Positions 19,254 to 28,947 are shown, numbered from the stretch's first letter. The stretch is DNA of 64,000 nucleotides from Solibacillus sp. FSL R7-0668 (GCF_038006205.1 NZ_JBBOUU010000001.1:3226001-3290000); one strand, 5' to 3'. Notes: generated by a model not told the origin, from the sequence alone. A program made the numbers and translations.

Positions 19254-21227
19254 TTATAAATATTTTTTAAACCAACCTGTAATTTGAGCTAATCGTTCTA
19301 CTCTTAGGCTTGGAATTCCTGTACGAGATAGATTATGATCACTTTCTGGGAAGCGGACAAAGCCTACTTCTTTGCCCATACGTTTTAATGTAATATAAAA
19401 TTGCTCTGCTTGCTCGATTGGACAGCGGAAATCCCGTTCACTATGCAAGATTAATAACGGTGTTTCTACATTTGCTGCATACTTTAACGGTGAATGGTGC
19501 CATAGCTTTTCGACATTATTCATATCGGCAAGCATTTGCCATTCTGTGAAGTAATAGCCAATATCGGATACGCCATTAAAGCTAATCCAGTTTGAAATAG
19601 AACGCTGTGTCACTGCTGCTTTAAAGCGATTTGTATGCCCTACCGCCCAGTTCGTCATAAAGCCACCGTAGCTCCCACCTGTTAACCCAACACGTGCTTC
19701 ATCAATCCAATCATAGTTGGCTAATGCATAGTCTAATCCTGCCATAATATCTTCATAGTCTCCGCCACCATAATCCCCGCGCACAGCATCTACAAATTCC
19801 TGTGAATAACCATGACTGCCTCGTGGATTTACATATAGTACGCCATAGCCTTGCGCTGCTAATAGCTGCATTTCGTGGAAGAAAGTGTTGGCATAAAGTG
19901 TATGTGGCCCACCATGAACTTCCACGATTAGTGGATACTTTTCACCCACAATATAATTTGTCGGCTTCATGATCCATCCATGCACCGTTAGGCCATCTTT
20001 TGTTGTATATATGATTGCCTCTGGTGTTGAAAGGGTTGTGCTTGCCAAAAATTCGGCATTAAATGTTGTTAATTGTTTGCGCTCACCTGTTGTAATATCA
20101 AAGTCAAAAAGCTCTCCAGGGAATGTTGGATTGGATACGGTCATTAATGCGCGATTGCCATTTTTAAAAATGGCATAGCCGTAGACATGCTCATTTTCAG
20201 GAGATGCCGGATAAATGGCGCCTTCAAGCGTTGCATAATACAAGCGGACATCGCCTACTGTTGATACTTGGAAATACAAATCATTGTTTTCTGTCCACAT
20301 GACAGTTGGTGCAGATGCAGCTTGTTGTGTATCCCCTACTGCATAATCCCCTACAGGCACATCAAACATTTCCGTTAGCTTCTGGGTTGTTTTAGATTGT
20401 GTGTCATAAATATAAATATGACCATGTGTTGCGTTTTTAAATGTTTGGTCTGATCCACCAAATGCAATATAGCGTTCATCAAATGAAAAGGCAGCATCTC
20501 CATAATAACCATCTTCATCGATTAACACGGTTTCTTCTTTCGTGTCCACATTTACTAAATAAAGCGGTGTACGGAATACATCATCAGTATTATCAGCTCG
20601 GTTTACCGCTACTACTAATGTTTTGCCATCATGCGAAATGCCTTGTAAGCTATGTGAATAAGGTGTATCTGTAAAGGCAGTAATCTCTTTTGTGTCCAAT
20701 GCAACAACGGCAATTTGCGCATAACGCTTTTGAGGTAATAGCCCCACGCTATCTGCTTTATACTTCATTTTGTCGACTACATATGCTTTCGGGAATTTTT
20801 TATCTTCCTCTTCTTCCTCCTCTGTAATCGCTAGCCCTTCTTTGACGGAAGTAGTCAGCCAAATCTTTTCACCACAAGGGCTCCATAAAAATGAGTTCAC
20901 TCCATTTGGTAATGTCGTCATTTCTTGCGCTTCGCCTCCGCGACGATTTAATACATAAAGTTGTTGCTTTTCTCCACGCTTCACTAAAAATGCTACGCGC
21001 TCCCCATTTGGAGACCAAGCAGCATTTGAAACTCGTTCATTACCAAATGTCCATTGTGTTATGTTGCCTGATGCAAGCTCAATATGGAATAAATGAGCGT
21101 TATAGTTATTTTCTTTTTCGTTCATCTGTGTTCGAATAAATAATGCTTCCTGCTCATTTGGCGCTAGTACCGGATTCGTAATCGACTGTAATTCAAATAA
21201 GCTCTCTTTTGTTATAAAGTTTGTCAT
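19254..21227 (-). CDS. S9 family prolyl oligopeptidase / acylaminoacyl-peptidase
   Basis: 657 residues. The N-terminal 380 residues show WD-like propeller repeats (AAWSPNGERVAF, FLWSPCGEKIWL). The C-terminal alpha/beta hydrolase has the catalytic Ser in LTGGSYGGFMTNWAVG at about 510-525, then Asp in HSERDFRCP and His in ESDHNLSR near 635. Such cytoplasmic enzymes cleave short or acylated peptides. Start is the ATG at 21227, six bases after GAGG; the longer frame upstream is not supported by a ribosome site. Single-gene unit. Confidence 0.93.
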   Translation of the reverse strand: MTNFITKESLFELQSITNPVLAPNEQEALFIRTQMNEKENNYNAHLFHIELASGNITQWTFGNERVSNAAWSPNGERVAFLVKRGEKQQLYVLNRRGGEAQEMTTLPNGVNSFLWSPCGEKIWLTTSVKEGLAITEEEEEEDKKFPKAYVVDKMKYKADSVGLLPQKRYAQIAVVALDTKEITAFTDTPYSHSLQGISHDGKTLVVAVNRADNTDDVFRTPLYLVNVDTKEETVLIDEDGYYGDAAFSFDERYIAFGGSDQTFKNATHGHIYIYDTQSKTTQKLTEMFDVPVGDYAVGDTQQAASAPTVMWTENNDLYFQVSTVGDVRLYYATLEGAIYPASPENEHVYGYAIFKNGNRALMTVSNPTFPGELFDFDITTGERKQLTTFNAEFLASTTLSTPEAIIYTTKDGLTVHGWIMKPTNYIVGEKYPLIVEVHGGPHTLYANTFFHEMQLLAAQGYGVLYVNPRGSHGYSQEFVDAVRGDYGGGDYEDIMAGLDYALANYDWIDEARVGLTGGSYGGFMTNWAVGHTNRFKAAVTQRSISNWISFNGVSDIGYYFTEWQMLADMNNVEKLWHHSPLKYAANVETPLLILHSERDFRCPIEQAEQFYITLKRMGKEVGFVRFPESDHNLSRTGIPSLRVERLAQITGWFKKYL

Positions 21228-21283
21228 AGGGCACCTCGTTATTATTTCGAATTTCGTAATACATAGTTTACCAGTTTTTCGCC

Positions 21284-21325
21284 AAAAAATAAATAACACT
21301 TACCACTAAGTACAGCAGTAAGTGT
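21284..21325 (-). terminator. Terminator after the acyl-CoA ligase gene
   Basis: Stem ACACTTAC/GTAAGTGT followed by TATTTATTTTTTGG on the minus strand. Confidence 0.75.
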
Positions 21326-21332
21326 CATTATA

Positions 21333-22883
21333 TTAGGCTTTTGTCGTTTCTTTTAGTGAACGACGTAAAATTTTACCTGTCGTATTTTTTGGTAACTCGT
21401 CAATAATTTCAATCACTGTAGGCACTTTATATTTTACAATATGTTTTGAGCAGTATTCTTGAATATTTTCCACTGTGATGGATGGGTCCTTTAAAACGAC
21501 GAAAGCATGCACAGCCTCACCAAAGTTTGGATCTGGGAAGCCGACAACAGCTGCTTCTACAATTCCATTGTGTGAATATAATACCTCTTCTACTTCACGA
21601 GGGTATACATTATAGCCCCCAACAATGATTAAATCCTTTTTGCGATCCACGATAAAGAAATAACCCTCTTCATCCTTTCGTGCTAAATCTCCTGTATATA
21701 ACCAGCCATTGCGAATCGTAATAGCTGTTTCTTCTGGCATTTTGTAATAGCCCTTCATGACATTTGGTCCACGTACGATTAATTCGCCAACTTCACCTAT
21801 CGCAACTTCTTCTCCATTTTCATCAACGACTTTGTTTTCAACATTGACAATGGATTGTCCGATCGAACCCGATTTACGTTCACGGTCAATTGGATTGAAG
21901 CAAGTAACAGGTGAAGCCTCTGATAAACCATAACCTTCTGAAATTCGCACATTAAACTTATTTTCAAAGTTATGTAGCAATGATACCGGTAAAGATGAAC
22001 CACCAGAAATCGCCAGTCGCAATGTAGAGAATGCACTTACATCGCCCGCTTCGTATTGATATAAGAAGTTAAACATCGTCGGTACACCTGCAAATATCGT
22101 TGCTTGATAAGCATCTGCTAACGCGAAAATTTCGCCCGGACTAAAGCGTGGCGCTAATAAAATTGTAGCTCCGCGCGTTAACGGTGCATTCACTACGACC
22201 GTTAATGCAAATACGTGGAATACTGGTAAAGTTGCGATTACGCGGTCCTCATGCGTCATTTTTAAATAATCACCAATATCTCGTGCATTGGAATACAGAT
22301 TTTGATGTGTTAGCATGGCTCCCTTTGGATGACCAGTTGTACCAGATGTATACAAAATAACCGCCGTATCATCTGGTGACACTTCCACTGGGTCCACTGA
22401 ACGTGTTGCGCCTGCTAATACTTGTGTAAATAATTTTGTTTTTGCTTTTACTGCATCCGACAATGTCGCAAATTTCTCACCAATATCTGGTGTCGTTTCG
22501 CATACGATGTAATTTTTCACCTGTGGGAATCTTTGCACCCCTGCTTCCACAAGTGGTAATAGCATGTCTAATGCGATTACAGCCTTTACATCACCATTTT
22601 GGATAATGTACGAAATTTCGTCTGCTGTGTATATCGGGTTAATCGGAATTGCGACTGCCCCAATACGCATGGACGCGTACAAACTAATGATAAAATGTGG
22701 TGTATTGCCGAGTAAAAGAGCGATATGATCTCCCTTTTGTACACCTAAATCTTCTAAGGCTCCAGCAAAGCGGGCAATCGTTTGCTCCAGCTCGCCATAA
22801 GAAGTACCCTTTCCTAAAAAGTGAAACGCCGTTTTTTCAGGTTGTTCGAAAGCTTGTTGTCTTACTTTTTCAACTAAATTCAA
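21333..22883 (-). CDS. Long-chain fatty acid-CoA ligase (YhfL-like)
   Basis: 516-residue ANL-superfamily enzyme. The P-loop-like ILYTSGTTGHPKGAMLTH is at about 170-187, GYGLSEASPVTCFNP at about 310-324, TGDLARKDEEGYFFIVDRKK near 390-409, and the C-terminal catalytic Lys region is PKNTTGKILRRSLK. It activates fatty acids to acyl-CoA via an acyl-adenylate. N-terminus MNLVEKVRQQ matches B. subtilis YhfL when the TTG at 22883 is used, which has GGGG nine bases upstream; the ATG at 22892 directly abuts that ribosome site. A SigA promoter and a FadR-like box precede it. Confidence 0.92.
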   Translation of the reverse strand: MNLVEKVRQQAFEQPEKTAFHFLGKGTSYGELEQTIARFAGALEDLGVQKGDHIALLLGNTPHFIISLYASMRIGAVAIPINPIYTADEISYIIQNGDVKAVIALDMLLPLVEAGVQRFPQVKNYIVCETTPDIGEKFATLSDAVKAKTKLFTQVLAGATRSVDPVEVSPDDTAVILYTSGTTGHPKGAMLTHQNLYSNARDIGDYLKMTHEDRVIATLPVFHVFALTVVVNAPLTRGATILLAPRFSPGEIFALADAYQATIFAGVPTMFNFLYQYEAGDVSAFSTLRLAISGGSSLPVSLLHNFENKFNVRISEGYGLSEASPVTCFNPIDRERKSGSIGQSIVNVENKVVDENGEEVAIGEVGELIVRGPNVMKGYYKMPEETAITIRNGWLYTGDLARKDEEGYFFIVDRKKDLIIVGGYNVYPREVEEVLYSHNGIVEAAVVGFPDPNFGEAVHAFVVLKDPSITVENIQEYCSKHIVKYKVPTVIEIIDELPKNTTGKILRRSLKETTKA

Positions 22884-22908
22884 TACACCCATCCCCTTTT
22901 CACATAAA

Positions 22909-22928
22909 ATGAAAGAATATTCACTTTA
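22909..22928 (-). promoter_or_regulatory. Putative FadR operator of the acyl-CoA ligase gene
   Basis: ATGAAAGAATATTCACTTTA agrees at 15 of 20 positions with the B. subtilis FadR consensus as I recall it (ATGAATGANTANTCATTCAT), counting the two free positions. It overlaps the expected transcription start, just downstream of the -10. Confidence 0.5.
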
Positions 22929-22933
22929 ATGAA

Positions 22934-22962
22934 AGTATAGAATAAGTATATTAATAAAACAA
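22934..22962 (-). promoter_or_regulatory. SigA-type promoter of the acyl-CoA ligase gene
   Basis: Minus strand TTGTTT (22957-22962), 17-bp spacer, TATACT (22934-22939). Confidence 0.6.
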
Positions 22963-23020
22963 TAAGAATTTCTATTTCATGCATAAATTTTGTTATTAAA
23001 AACATATTTTCAGTTCAAAA

Positions 23021-24961
23021 TCATCCTTTGATATGCGAAATATAACGCCAGCGAATCAAGAAGAAATAGACGATTTGAATGATTGTAAAGCATGTAAATG
23101 AAAATACAACTTCTTTTACAATCGATAAATCCATGACATCATTTAATACCATTTGTACGACATAAAATGCGAATGCGCTATGCACAAGGGCTAATCCCCA
23201 TGGCAAGAAAAATTGAATGACTAAATTTCGAGTGACCAGTCGCTTCATTTCTTTATCTGTTAACCCAATTCGCTTTAATGTATTAAATTGATTTTTCTCT
23301 CGATCTAGGTTGGCATAAATTTTAAAATACACAAAACTACCTGAAGCCAGTAAAAATACTGCAACGACCAAAATGCCAACAAGTGTCAATAATGCATAGG
23401 TAGCTAATATATAAGAATAATTTAACCCTGCATTTTCAAAATAAAATGGCAAGGAGTACTTCTCATTCAACACATATTCCCTTGCCACCATTTGCTGAAT
23501 ACCTAATCCTACCAATTTGGTTTCTGTCCAGTTCGGTATATCAAACGTAAACAAATGGTAACCAGGCTCAACATCTGGCGCGCGTTCGAATCGATTTGCT
23601 AGCTTTTCAAAATCTTCGTCACTAATAATAATGGAATTGCTACTAATCATCGCTGACGGGAAAAACATTTTTGGGTAGACGCTATTAATCGTTAACTTTA
23701 CATCATTTTCCTTTAGCGTTGTATGAACAACCGTTTCGCGCAGCTCTTTTATGGAGTCTTCCGAATACGGAATGAACATCGCCTCGCCACTTTTTAAATT
23801 TACTAGCGGGTATTTATATGAAAACAACAAATGATTAATGTCTGTTTCTCGAAAAACCTCTACTGGATTTGATGTAAAAGTAGACGTTTGACGCACAACT
23901 GAAAAGCGCGTCATATGATAGCTAATACCATTGGTTTCTAAATCTTCTATTACCGAAAGCACATGCTCGACTTCATAAGGATTATCAATTTCCCCTTTAT
24001 AAATAATGCCAATGGGATTGATTTTGTCATATTGTGATGTGTAGGATGACATCGCTGACAGCACACCTACCGTCAAAAATGCCAAGGTCGAAACAAGCGT
24101 TACAATAAAAAACATGCGCGAATTAACACGTAGTACTTGTACTTGATCAGCAATCGATAACATATGCGAGCGCTTCCAGTACACATGCTTGCGTCGCTTA
24201 ATCAGGTCAATAATAAGCAAGGTCGTATCCGAAAAGAAATAATACGTACCAAACGTCACAAAAAACGGAATCAGTAAGGTGTAGGAAAATAGAGATGATT
24301 TTGTAGTTAACAGCGCCAAGCTATAACCAACGACAATGAGTACAATCCCTAATATGCCATTGCGCTTTGAATACGTTTGGTTAATTTCAATCGATTGCTG
24401 CCCCCGAATCAAATCGCGAATCCTCAAATCTGGAATAAACATCATACTAATCGTTGAAATTACCACGAATGCGCTTACATATACAAAAAAGGTAAGCACA
24501 AAAGGCTCCCAAGAAATGTACAAAGGCAATGCCGATAAATTCAAAATTTCGCGTACGATCATAAAGAAAAACTTTGAAAAGGCAAAACCAAATACAATGC
24601 CCGATAAACAGGAAAACAGCCCGATTGTCATCGTTTCAATGAAAATTAACTTTCCAAGCTGATGACGATCCATGCCGAGCTGTAGTAATATTGCAAATTC
24701 CTTCGTCCGCGCTTCTAAAAAGGCTCGCAACGAATAATAAATAAAAAACCATGAAAATAACACGAGAATGATTTCTGCAAAAATCATGCCCGCAATCGAT
24801 ACTTCTCCTAAAAATCCACTTTCAATTTCAGGGTGAAACATAAGCATCGAGTAAATAAAAAATACAAACACACTAAAAAAACTGGCCATAAAAAACGCTG
24901 CATAATTACGGAAGTTACGGAAAACGTTACGGTAAGCGAATTGAAGAAAAGTCACCGACAT
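23021..24961 (-). CDS. Bce-type ABC transporter permease (FtsX-like, BceB family)
   Basis: 646 residues, with about ten membrane helices and a large extracellular domain between roughly residues 310 and 510, the arrangement of BceB/VraG permeases. Two FtsX-like blocks are visible: helices near 55-250 and the last three helices near 520-640. These transporters sense and free cell-wall intermediates from peptide antibiotics and pass the signal to a short-loop kinase. It overlaps the ATPase gene by 35 bp and is the last gene of a regulator-kinase-small protein-ATPase-permease set. No clear terminator is seen in the 137-bp gap after it. Confidence 0.9.
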   Translation of the reverse strand: MSVTFLQFAYRNVFRNFRNYAAFFMASFFSVFVFFIYSMLMFHPEIESGFLGEVSIAGMIFAEIILVLFSWFFIYYSLRAFLEARTKEFAILLQLGMDRHQLGKLIFIETMTIGLFSCLSGIVFGFAFSKFFFMIVREILNLSALPLYISWEPFVLTFFVYVSAFVVISTISMMFIPDLRIRDLIRGQQSIEINQTYSKRNGILGIVLIVVGYSLALLTTKSSLFSYTLLIPFFVTFGTYYFFSDTTLLIIDLIKRRKHVYWKRSHMLSIADQVQVLRVNSRMFFIVTLVSTLAFLTVGVLSAMSSYTSQYDKINPIGIIYKGEIDNPYEVEHVLSVIEDLETNGISYHMTRFSVVRQTSTFTSNPVEVFRETDINHLLFSYKYPLVNLKSGEAMFIPYSEDSIKELRETVVHTTLKENDVKLTINSVYPKMFFPSAMISSNSIIISDEDFEKLANRFERAPDVEPGYHLFTFDIPNWTETKLVGLGIQQMVAREYVLNEKYSLPFYFENAGLNYSYILATYALLTLVGILVVAVFLLASGSFVYFKIYANLDREKNQFNTLKRIGLTDKEMKRLVTRNLVIQFFLPWGLALVHSAFAFYVVQMVLNDVMDLSIVKEVVFSFTCFTIIQIVYFFLIRWRYISHIKG

Positions 24962-25700
24962 GTCCCCCTAATAAGCTTAGTACATTTAAAATGCGTTGAA
25001 AAAACGTTTGACGACGGTCATCTGTATAGATTTCATTGAAAAATTCACCATCTTTAATGAAAATGACACGGTCACAATAGCTAGCAGCAATCGGATCATG
25101 CGTGACCATTAATATCGTCGTTTTGTTTTCTTTATTCATTTTACCAAGGAGCTCTAACACTTCACGTGATGCATTCGAATCTAAATTTCCCGTAGGCTCA
25201 TCCGCTAGCACGAGCATCGGTTCATGAATCAGTGCACGTGCAATCGCTGTTCGCTGCGCCTGCCCACCTGATATTTCATCGGGACGCTTATCAAGAATTT
25301 GCGTTAAATCGAGCTTGTCACTTAAATAAGCTAATCGTTCCTCCATCACGGCAATTGGCTGTTCATCCAGCGTTAACGGCAAAATAATGTTTTCTTCTAC
25401 CGTTAGCGTCGGCAATAGGTTGAATTCTTGAAAGACAAATCCTAGCTGTCTACGGCGAAAATAAGCCAGCTCCTCACTCGTAAATTTTTGTGGCTTCATT
25501 CCATCAAAAATAACATCGCCTGAAGTAGGAACATCAATCATCGACACCACGTTCATCAGTGTTGTTTTTCCACTACCTGAGGGTCCCATGATTGCAACAA
25601 ATTCACCCTTTTCCACTTCAAAGCTTAGCTGATTGAGTGCACGCTTTGTTACTTTGCCCTCATAAACTTTCGTCACTTCATGTATTTGTAAAATCGACAT
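24927..25700 (-). CDS. Bce-type ABC transporter ATP-binding protein (BceA family)
   Basis: 257 residues with Walker A GPSGSGKTTLMN at about 39-50, Q-loop FVFQEFNLLP, signature SGGQAQRTAIARALIHEP at about 143-160, and Walker B LVLADEPTGNLDS. This is the MacB/BceA-type ATPase that powers the adjacent permease. Its C-terminal 12 codons lie inside the permease reading region, so translation is coupled. Confidence 0.95.
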   Translation of the reverse strand: MSILQIHEVTKVYEGKVTKRALNQLSFEVEKGEFVAIMGPSGSGKTTLMNVVSMIDVPTSGDVIFDGMKPQKFTSEELAYFRRRQLGFVFQEFNLLPTLTVEENIILPLTLDEQPIAVMEERLAYLSDKLDLTQILDKRPDEISGGQAQRTAIARALIHEPMLVLADEPTGNLDSNASREVLELLGKMNKENKTTILMVTHDPIAASYCDRVIFIKDGEFFNEIYTDDRRQTFFQRILNVLSLLGGHVGDFSSIRLP

Positions 25701-25716
25701 AGTTACTCCCTCATAC

Positions 25717-26139
25717 TTAAACTTTCATTTCTACTTCCAGTACCCAAGGCAGTACAACTTCGAAGCTAATTTCAATAATTGAACCCATCATAAAGATAGG
25801 AACCGTTTCCATTTCAGATGTTAATGAAAAGCAATGCTCATCTACTACAATATCCCACGCATCCAGCTCGCCCTCAATGATTTCACCAATAATATGATAC
25901 TTGCCTGAATACATGATGGCTGTATTACCGTTGACATGATGACTTTCTAGTTGACTTGGCTTCGCTAGATCAATGCCTAATTTTTCGGCAAACTCCAGTA
26001 CAACAGGACTCATATGCACTTCACATGCTTTTACAAAATTACGACACTCATCACCCACACATCGGTAGCTATTGTATTCAAAGGCCATTTTCGTATTTTC
26101 CATATCTATCGCTAATAGCCAATCTTCTATTTGTATCAT
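25717..26139 (-). CDS. Unrecognised 140-residue protein inside the Bce operon
   Basis: I do not recognise this family. It is soluble, acidic, with no signal peptide or membrane helix. Visible features are an N-terminal segment with two Cys in GDECRNFVKACEVHM (about residues 28-42), a middle His pair in LESHHVNG, and a beta-rich C-terminal half (YSGKYHIIGEIIEGELDAW, then EISFEVVLPWVLEVEMKV). It lies 10 bp after the kinase gene and 16 bp before the ATPase gene on the same strand, so it is made with the sensing system. It could be a metal-binding or accessory factor; that is speculation. Confidence 0.6.
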   Translation of the reverse strand: MIQIEDWLLAIDMENTKMAFEYNSYRCVGDECRNFVKACEVHMSPVVLEFAEKLGIDLAKPSQLESHHVNGNTAIMYSGKYHIIGEIIEGELDAWDIVVDEHCFSLTSEMETVPIFMMGSIIEISFEVVLPWVLEVEMKV

Positions 26140-26149
26140 CGTGTTCCTC

Positions 26150-27133
26150 CTAAGATTGAAAAATTACTTCGATTTGAGTTCCTTTGTCTACTTCTGATGT
26201 GATCACGAGTTGATGTCCGAGCTTATCACAAATTTCCTTGGCGATATATAAGCCCATCCCAGTAGATTCTCCTGTTTTGCGTCCATTTTCACCTGTATAA
26301 AAAGCCTTTGTTACACGTGAGATGTCGGCCTTTGGAATGCCTATCCCCTCATCACGAATCATTAGGTGAATTTGGTGTTCTATTTTTTTAGCCGAAATAT
26401 AGATTTTTTTATTGGGCTCAAATGTATATTTCACAGCATTTGTGATGAATTGCTCTAAAAAAAAGCGCAGCCATTTCAAATCACTCATCACGACAATCGC
26501 CTCGTCCACATCCACTTCAGGAAATACACGATTCGCGATAAATAATCGCTTATTGTCATTGACTGCTGTCATCACGGCTGATTTTAAAGGGATTTGCACA
26601 ATTTGCATATCATCCGAAAAATTTTCGAGCCTCGCATGCATAAGCACCATTTCGAGCCCGCGCTTTAATCGCTCGACTTCCTCTTGCACGCTCTTTTTGT
26701 CTAGTTCTTCCTCCTGCTGTAATAGTAGCTCCAAAATGGATACAGGGGTTTTCATTTGATGGACCCATTGATTCATAAATTTATACTGCCTTGATTGAAT
26801 GGCGTATAAGGTTTGTACTTCGTGTTGGTAGATTTTATAGAGCTCTGATAAATACTGCTCTGTAATCGCATACTCCGTCGTTTTGGCATTTTTATGTAGC
26901 GCATCTTCCATCGTTGTCGGTAGCTCCAAAATCTTGGATAAATAGCGTCTACGTAGCATATAGCGCACCACTAAAAACGATGTAATTAATAGCACACTAA
27001 TGGCAATTGCATAAATAGCCGTATTGATATTTCGTAAGCCCTCAAGCCAAAATAATGCCAGTAAAAAAGCTGTTAATGCCACTTGAAACAAAATATAGGA
27101 AATATGCTCTTTTAAAAATAACTTCACAGCCAT
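26150..27133 (-). CDS. Intramembrane-sensing histidine kinase (BceS family)
   Basis: 327 residues. Two helices at about 12-30 and 37-57 with only a few residues between them mark an intramembrane-sensing kinase with no extracellular sensor. The phosphoacceptor His is in MNQWVHQMKTPVSILELLLQ at about 118-137, and the ATPase part has FLEQFITNAVKYT, DEGIGIPKADI and GMGLYIAKEIC. Such kinases take their signal from the partner ABC transporter, here three genes down. One-base overlap with the regulator. Confidence 0.93.
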   Translation of the reverse strand: MAVKLFLKEHISYILFQVALTAFLLALFWLEGLRNINTAIYAIAISVLLITSFLVVRYMLRRRYLSKILELPTTMEDALHKNAKTTEYAITEQYLSELYKIYQHEVQTLYAIQSRQYKFMNQWVHQMKTPVSILELLLQQEEELDKKSVQEEVERLKRGLEMVLMHARLENFSDDMQIVQIPLKSAVMTAVNDNKRLFIANRVFPEVDVDEAIVVMSDLKWLRFFLEQFITNAVKYTFEPNKKIYISAKKIEHQIHLMIRDEGIGIPKADISRVTKAFYTGENGRKTGESTGMGLYIAKEICDKLGHQLVITSEVDKGTQIEVIFQS

Positions 27134-27837
27134 TACATTTCCTCCGCGCTTAACACGAAGCGATATCCAGCACCACGCACAGTTTCAATGCTTGATTGGA
27201 TGCCATAATCCGCTAGCTTTTTGCGCACGCGTGTCATATTGACATTCAATGTATTTTCATCCACAAATGCCTGATCATCCCATAGTTCTTCTAGCAGTTG
27301 ATCACGCGACACTACTTTTGGTGCCTGTCCCATTAACAAGCCAAGGATGATGCATTCCTTTTTTTGTAGCGGTACAATTAACTCCTTCAACTGTAAATCC
27401 ATACGTTCTAAATAAAGTGTCAGCTGTCCTTGAGCAACGGTGCGCTCTTCTTGACGTGCTGAATATTCACCATATGTACGACGTAGATGACTGCGAATTT
27501 TTGCGAGTACAATTTCATAGTTAAACGGCTTCGTAATAAAATCATCGCCACCATTTTCAAGCGCAAAGATTTGGTCCATTTCTCCTGAACGTGCCGAAAT
27601 AAAAATAATTGGACATTTTGTATAGGAGCGTAATTTACGACACCAATAATAGCCGTCGTATAATGGTAAATTTATATCTAACAAAATCATATGAGGTGCA
27701 AACGCCATGCATTGTTCAACTAATGTTTCAAAGTCAGAAACAGTTTCCACATCATATTGATACTTTCGTAGTGTATCTGCCAATAATGAGGCGATTTTCG
27801 GATCATCTTCAACAATAAAAATTCGATGCTTTTCCAT
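27133..27837 (-). CDS. OmpR/PhoB-type response regulator (BceR family)
   Basis: 234 residues. Receiver domain (1-120) with acidic pocket EDDP, phosphoacceptor Asp in ILLDINLPLYDG at about 53-64 and Lys in ITKPFNYEI. The C-terminal winged helix includes TLNVNMTRVRKKLADYG and ETVRGAGYRFVL. The ATG at 27837 sits eight bases after GGAGG; a GTG one codon upstream is less likely. First gene of the Bce-type operon. Confidence 0.94.
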   Translation of the reverse strand: MEKHRIFIVEDDPKIASLLADTLRKYQYDVETVSDFETLVEQCMAFAPHMILLDINLPLYDGYYWCRKLRSYTKCPIIFISARSGEMDQIFALENGGDDFITKPFNYEIVLAKIRSHLRRTYGEYSARQEERTVAQGQLTLYLERMDLQLKELIVPLQKKECIILGLLMGQAPKVVSRDQLLEELWDDQAFVDENTLNVNMTRVRKKLADYGIQSSIETVRGAGYRFVLSAEEM

Positions 27838-27895
27838 CACCTATGCCTCCTTTATTTTCCAAAAAAATCTATTCAGTTCCTTCTATCTATTGTAA

Positions 27896-27935
27896 CAAAA
27901 AAACAGAGCACTAGAAAATACCAGCACCCTGTTTT
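27896..27935 (-). terminator. Likely terminator after the lipoate ligase gene
   Basis: Stem AAACAG/CTGTTT followed on the minus strand by TTTTTTTG; the stem interior is poorly paired. Confidence 0.5.
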
Positions 27936-27954
27936 AATGATTTGACATTTTGAA

Positions 27955-28947
27955 TTAATAAATTAGCTGTAAGAAATCCTCTTCTGTAATACCGCCGAAG
28001 TATGTTGGAATATCCATGTCTTTTAACACTTCTGCGATTGCCGTACGGTCATACTTTGTACCGATTAAACGCTGTGCTACTTCCTCCACATCACCAACGC
28101 CGAAGAAATCACCGAAAATCGTTACGTCTTCAATAATCCCTTTATTCACTTCAAGACGAATATCAATGCTGCCTGATGGGAAGCGCTTTGTTTTTTGAAT
28201 GTTGAATCGTGGTGATTTCCCGTAATTCCACTCCCAAAGTTGATAACGATTTTTTGAAATTTCATGGATGTTTGTCCAATCCTCTTCCGTTAATTCATAA
28301 TATTGAATATTTTCTTCTCCACCAAAGATCGATTTTAAAATCTCCATACGGAACTCCTCGACCGTAATTTTTTCTGGCAAGAAATCAATAATATTTGCAA
28401 CACGCGAGCGAACCGATTTAATCCCTTTTGATTCGATTTTGTCCTGCTTTACTTTTAAGGAATTCACTACCGCATCAATATCTAAATCAAACATTAATGT
28501 CCCGTGGCTAAACATGCGTCCACGAGTAGAGTATTGCGCATTACCAGACACTTTTTTGCCTTCTGCTAAAATATCATTACGACCTGATAATTCAGAGTTT
28601 ACACCTAATTTTGCAAGCGCATCTACAACTGGCTGTGTGAATTTTTTGTAGTTACTAAAGCTGTTGCCGTCATCCTTCGTTAAGAAGCTGAAGTTTAAGT
28701 TGTTGAGATCATGGTATACCGCGCCACCACCTGAAAGACGACGAACGACTAAAACATTATTGGCTTCTACGTAGTCTGTGTTAATTTCCTCAATCGTGTT
28801 TTGGTTTTTGCCAATGATAATTGAAGGCTGATTGATGTAGAACAGTAAAAAGTCATCCTTTTCGATATCCATGTTTTTTAGTACATATTCTTCGATTGCT
28901 AAGTTAATTCGTGGATCTGTAATTCCTTTATTGTCGATAAAATACAA
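27955..28947 (-). CDS. lplJ: Lipoate-protein ligase (LplJ-like)
   Basis: 330 residues. The biotin/lipoate ligase core has NQPSIIIGKNQNTIEEIN at about 41-58, RRLSGGGAVYHDLNNLNFSF at about 70-89, and the lysine-containing KKVSGNAQ near 131-138. A C-terminal accessory domain follows. It attaches scavenged lipoate to 2-oxoacid dehydrogenases and GcvH. I pick the TTG at 28947, eight bases after AAGGAG, giving MYFIDNKG, the usual family start; the in-frame GTG at 28956 overlaps the ribosome site. In B. subtilis lplJ (yhfJ) is likewise near yhfH. Confidence 0.93.
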   Translation of the reverse strand: MYFIDNKGITDPRINLAIEEYVLKNMDIEKDDFLLFYINQPSIIIGKNQNTIEEINTDYVEANNVLVVRRLSGGGAVYHDLNNLNFSFLTKDDGNSFSNYKKFTQPVVDALAKLGVNSELSGRNDILAEGKKVSGNAQYSTRGRMFSHGTLMFDLDIDAVVNSLKVKQDKIESKGIKSVRSRVANIIDFLPEKITVEEFRMEILKSIFGGEENIQYYELTEEDWTNIHEISKNRYQLWEWNYGKSPRFNIQKTKRFPSGSIDIRLEVNKGIIEDVTIFGDFFGVGDVEEVAQRLIGTKYDRTAIAEVLKDMDIPTYFGGITEEDFLQLIY

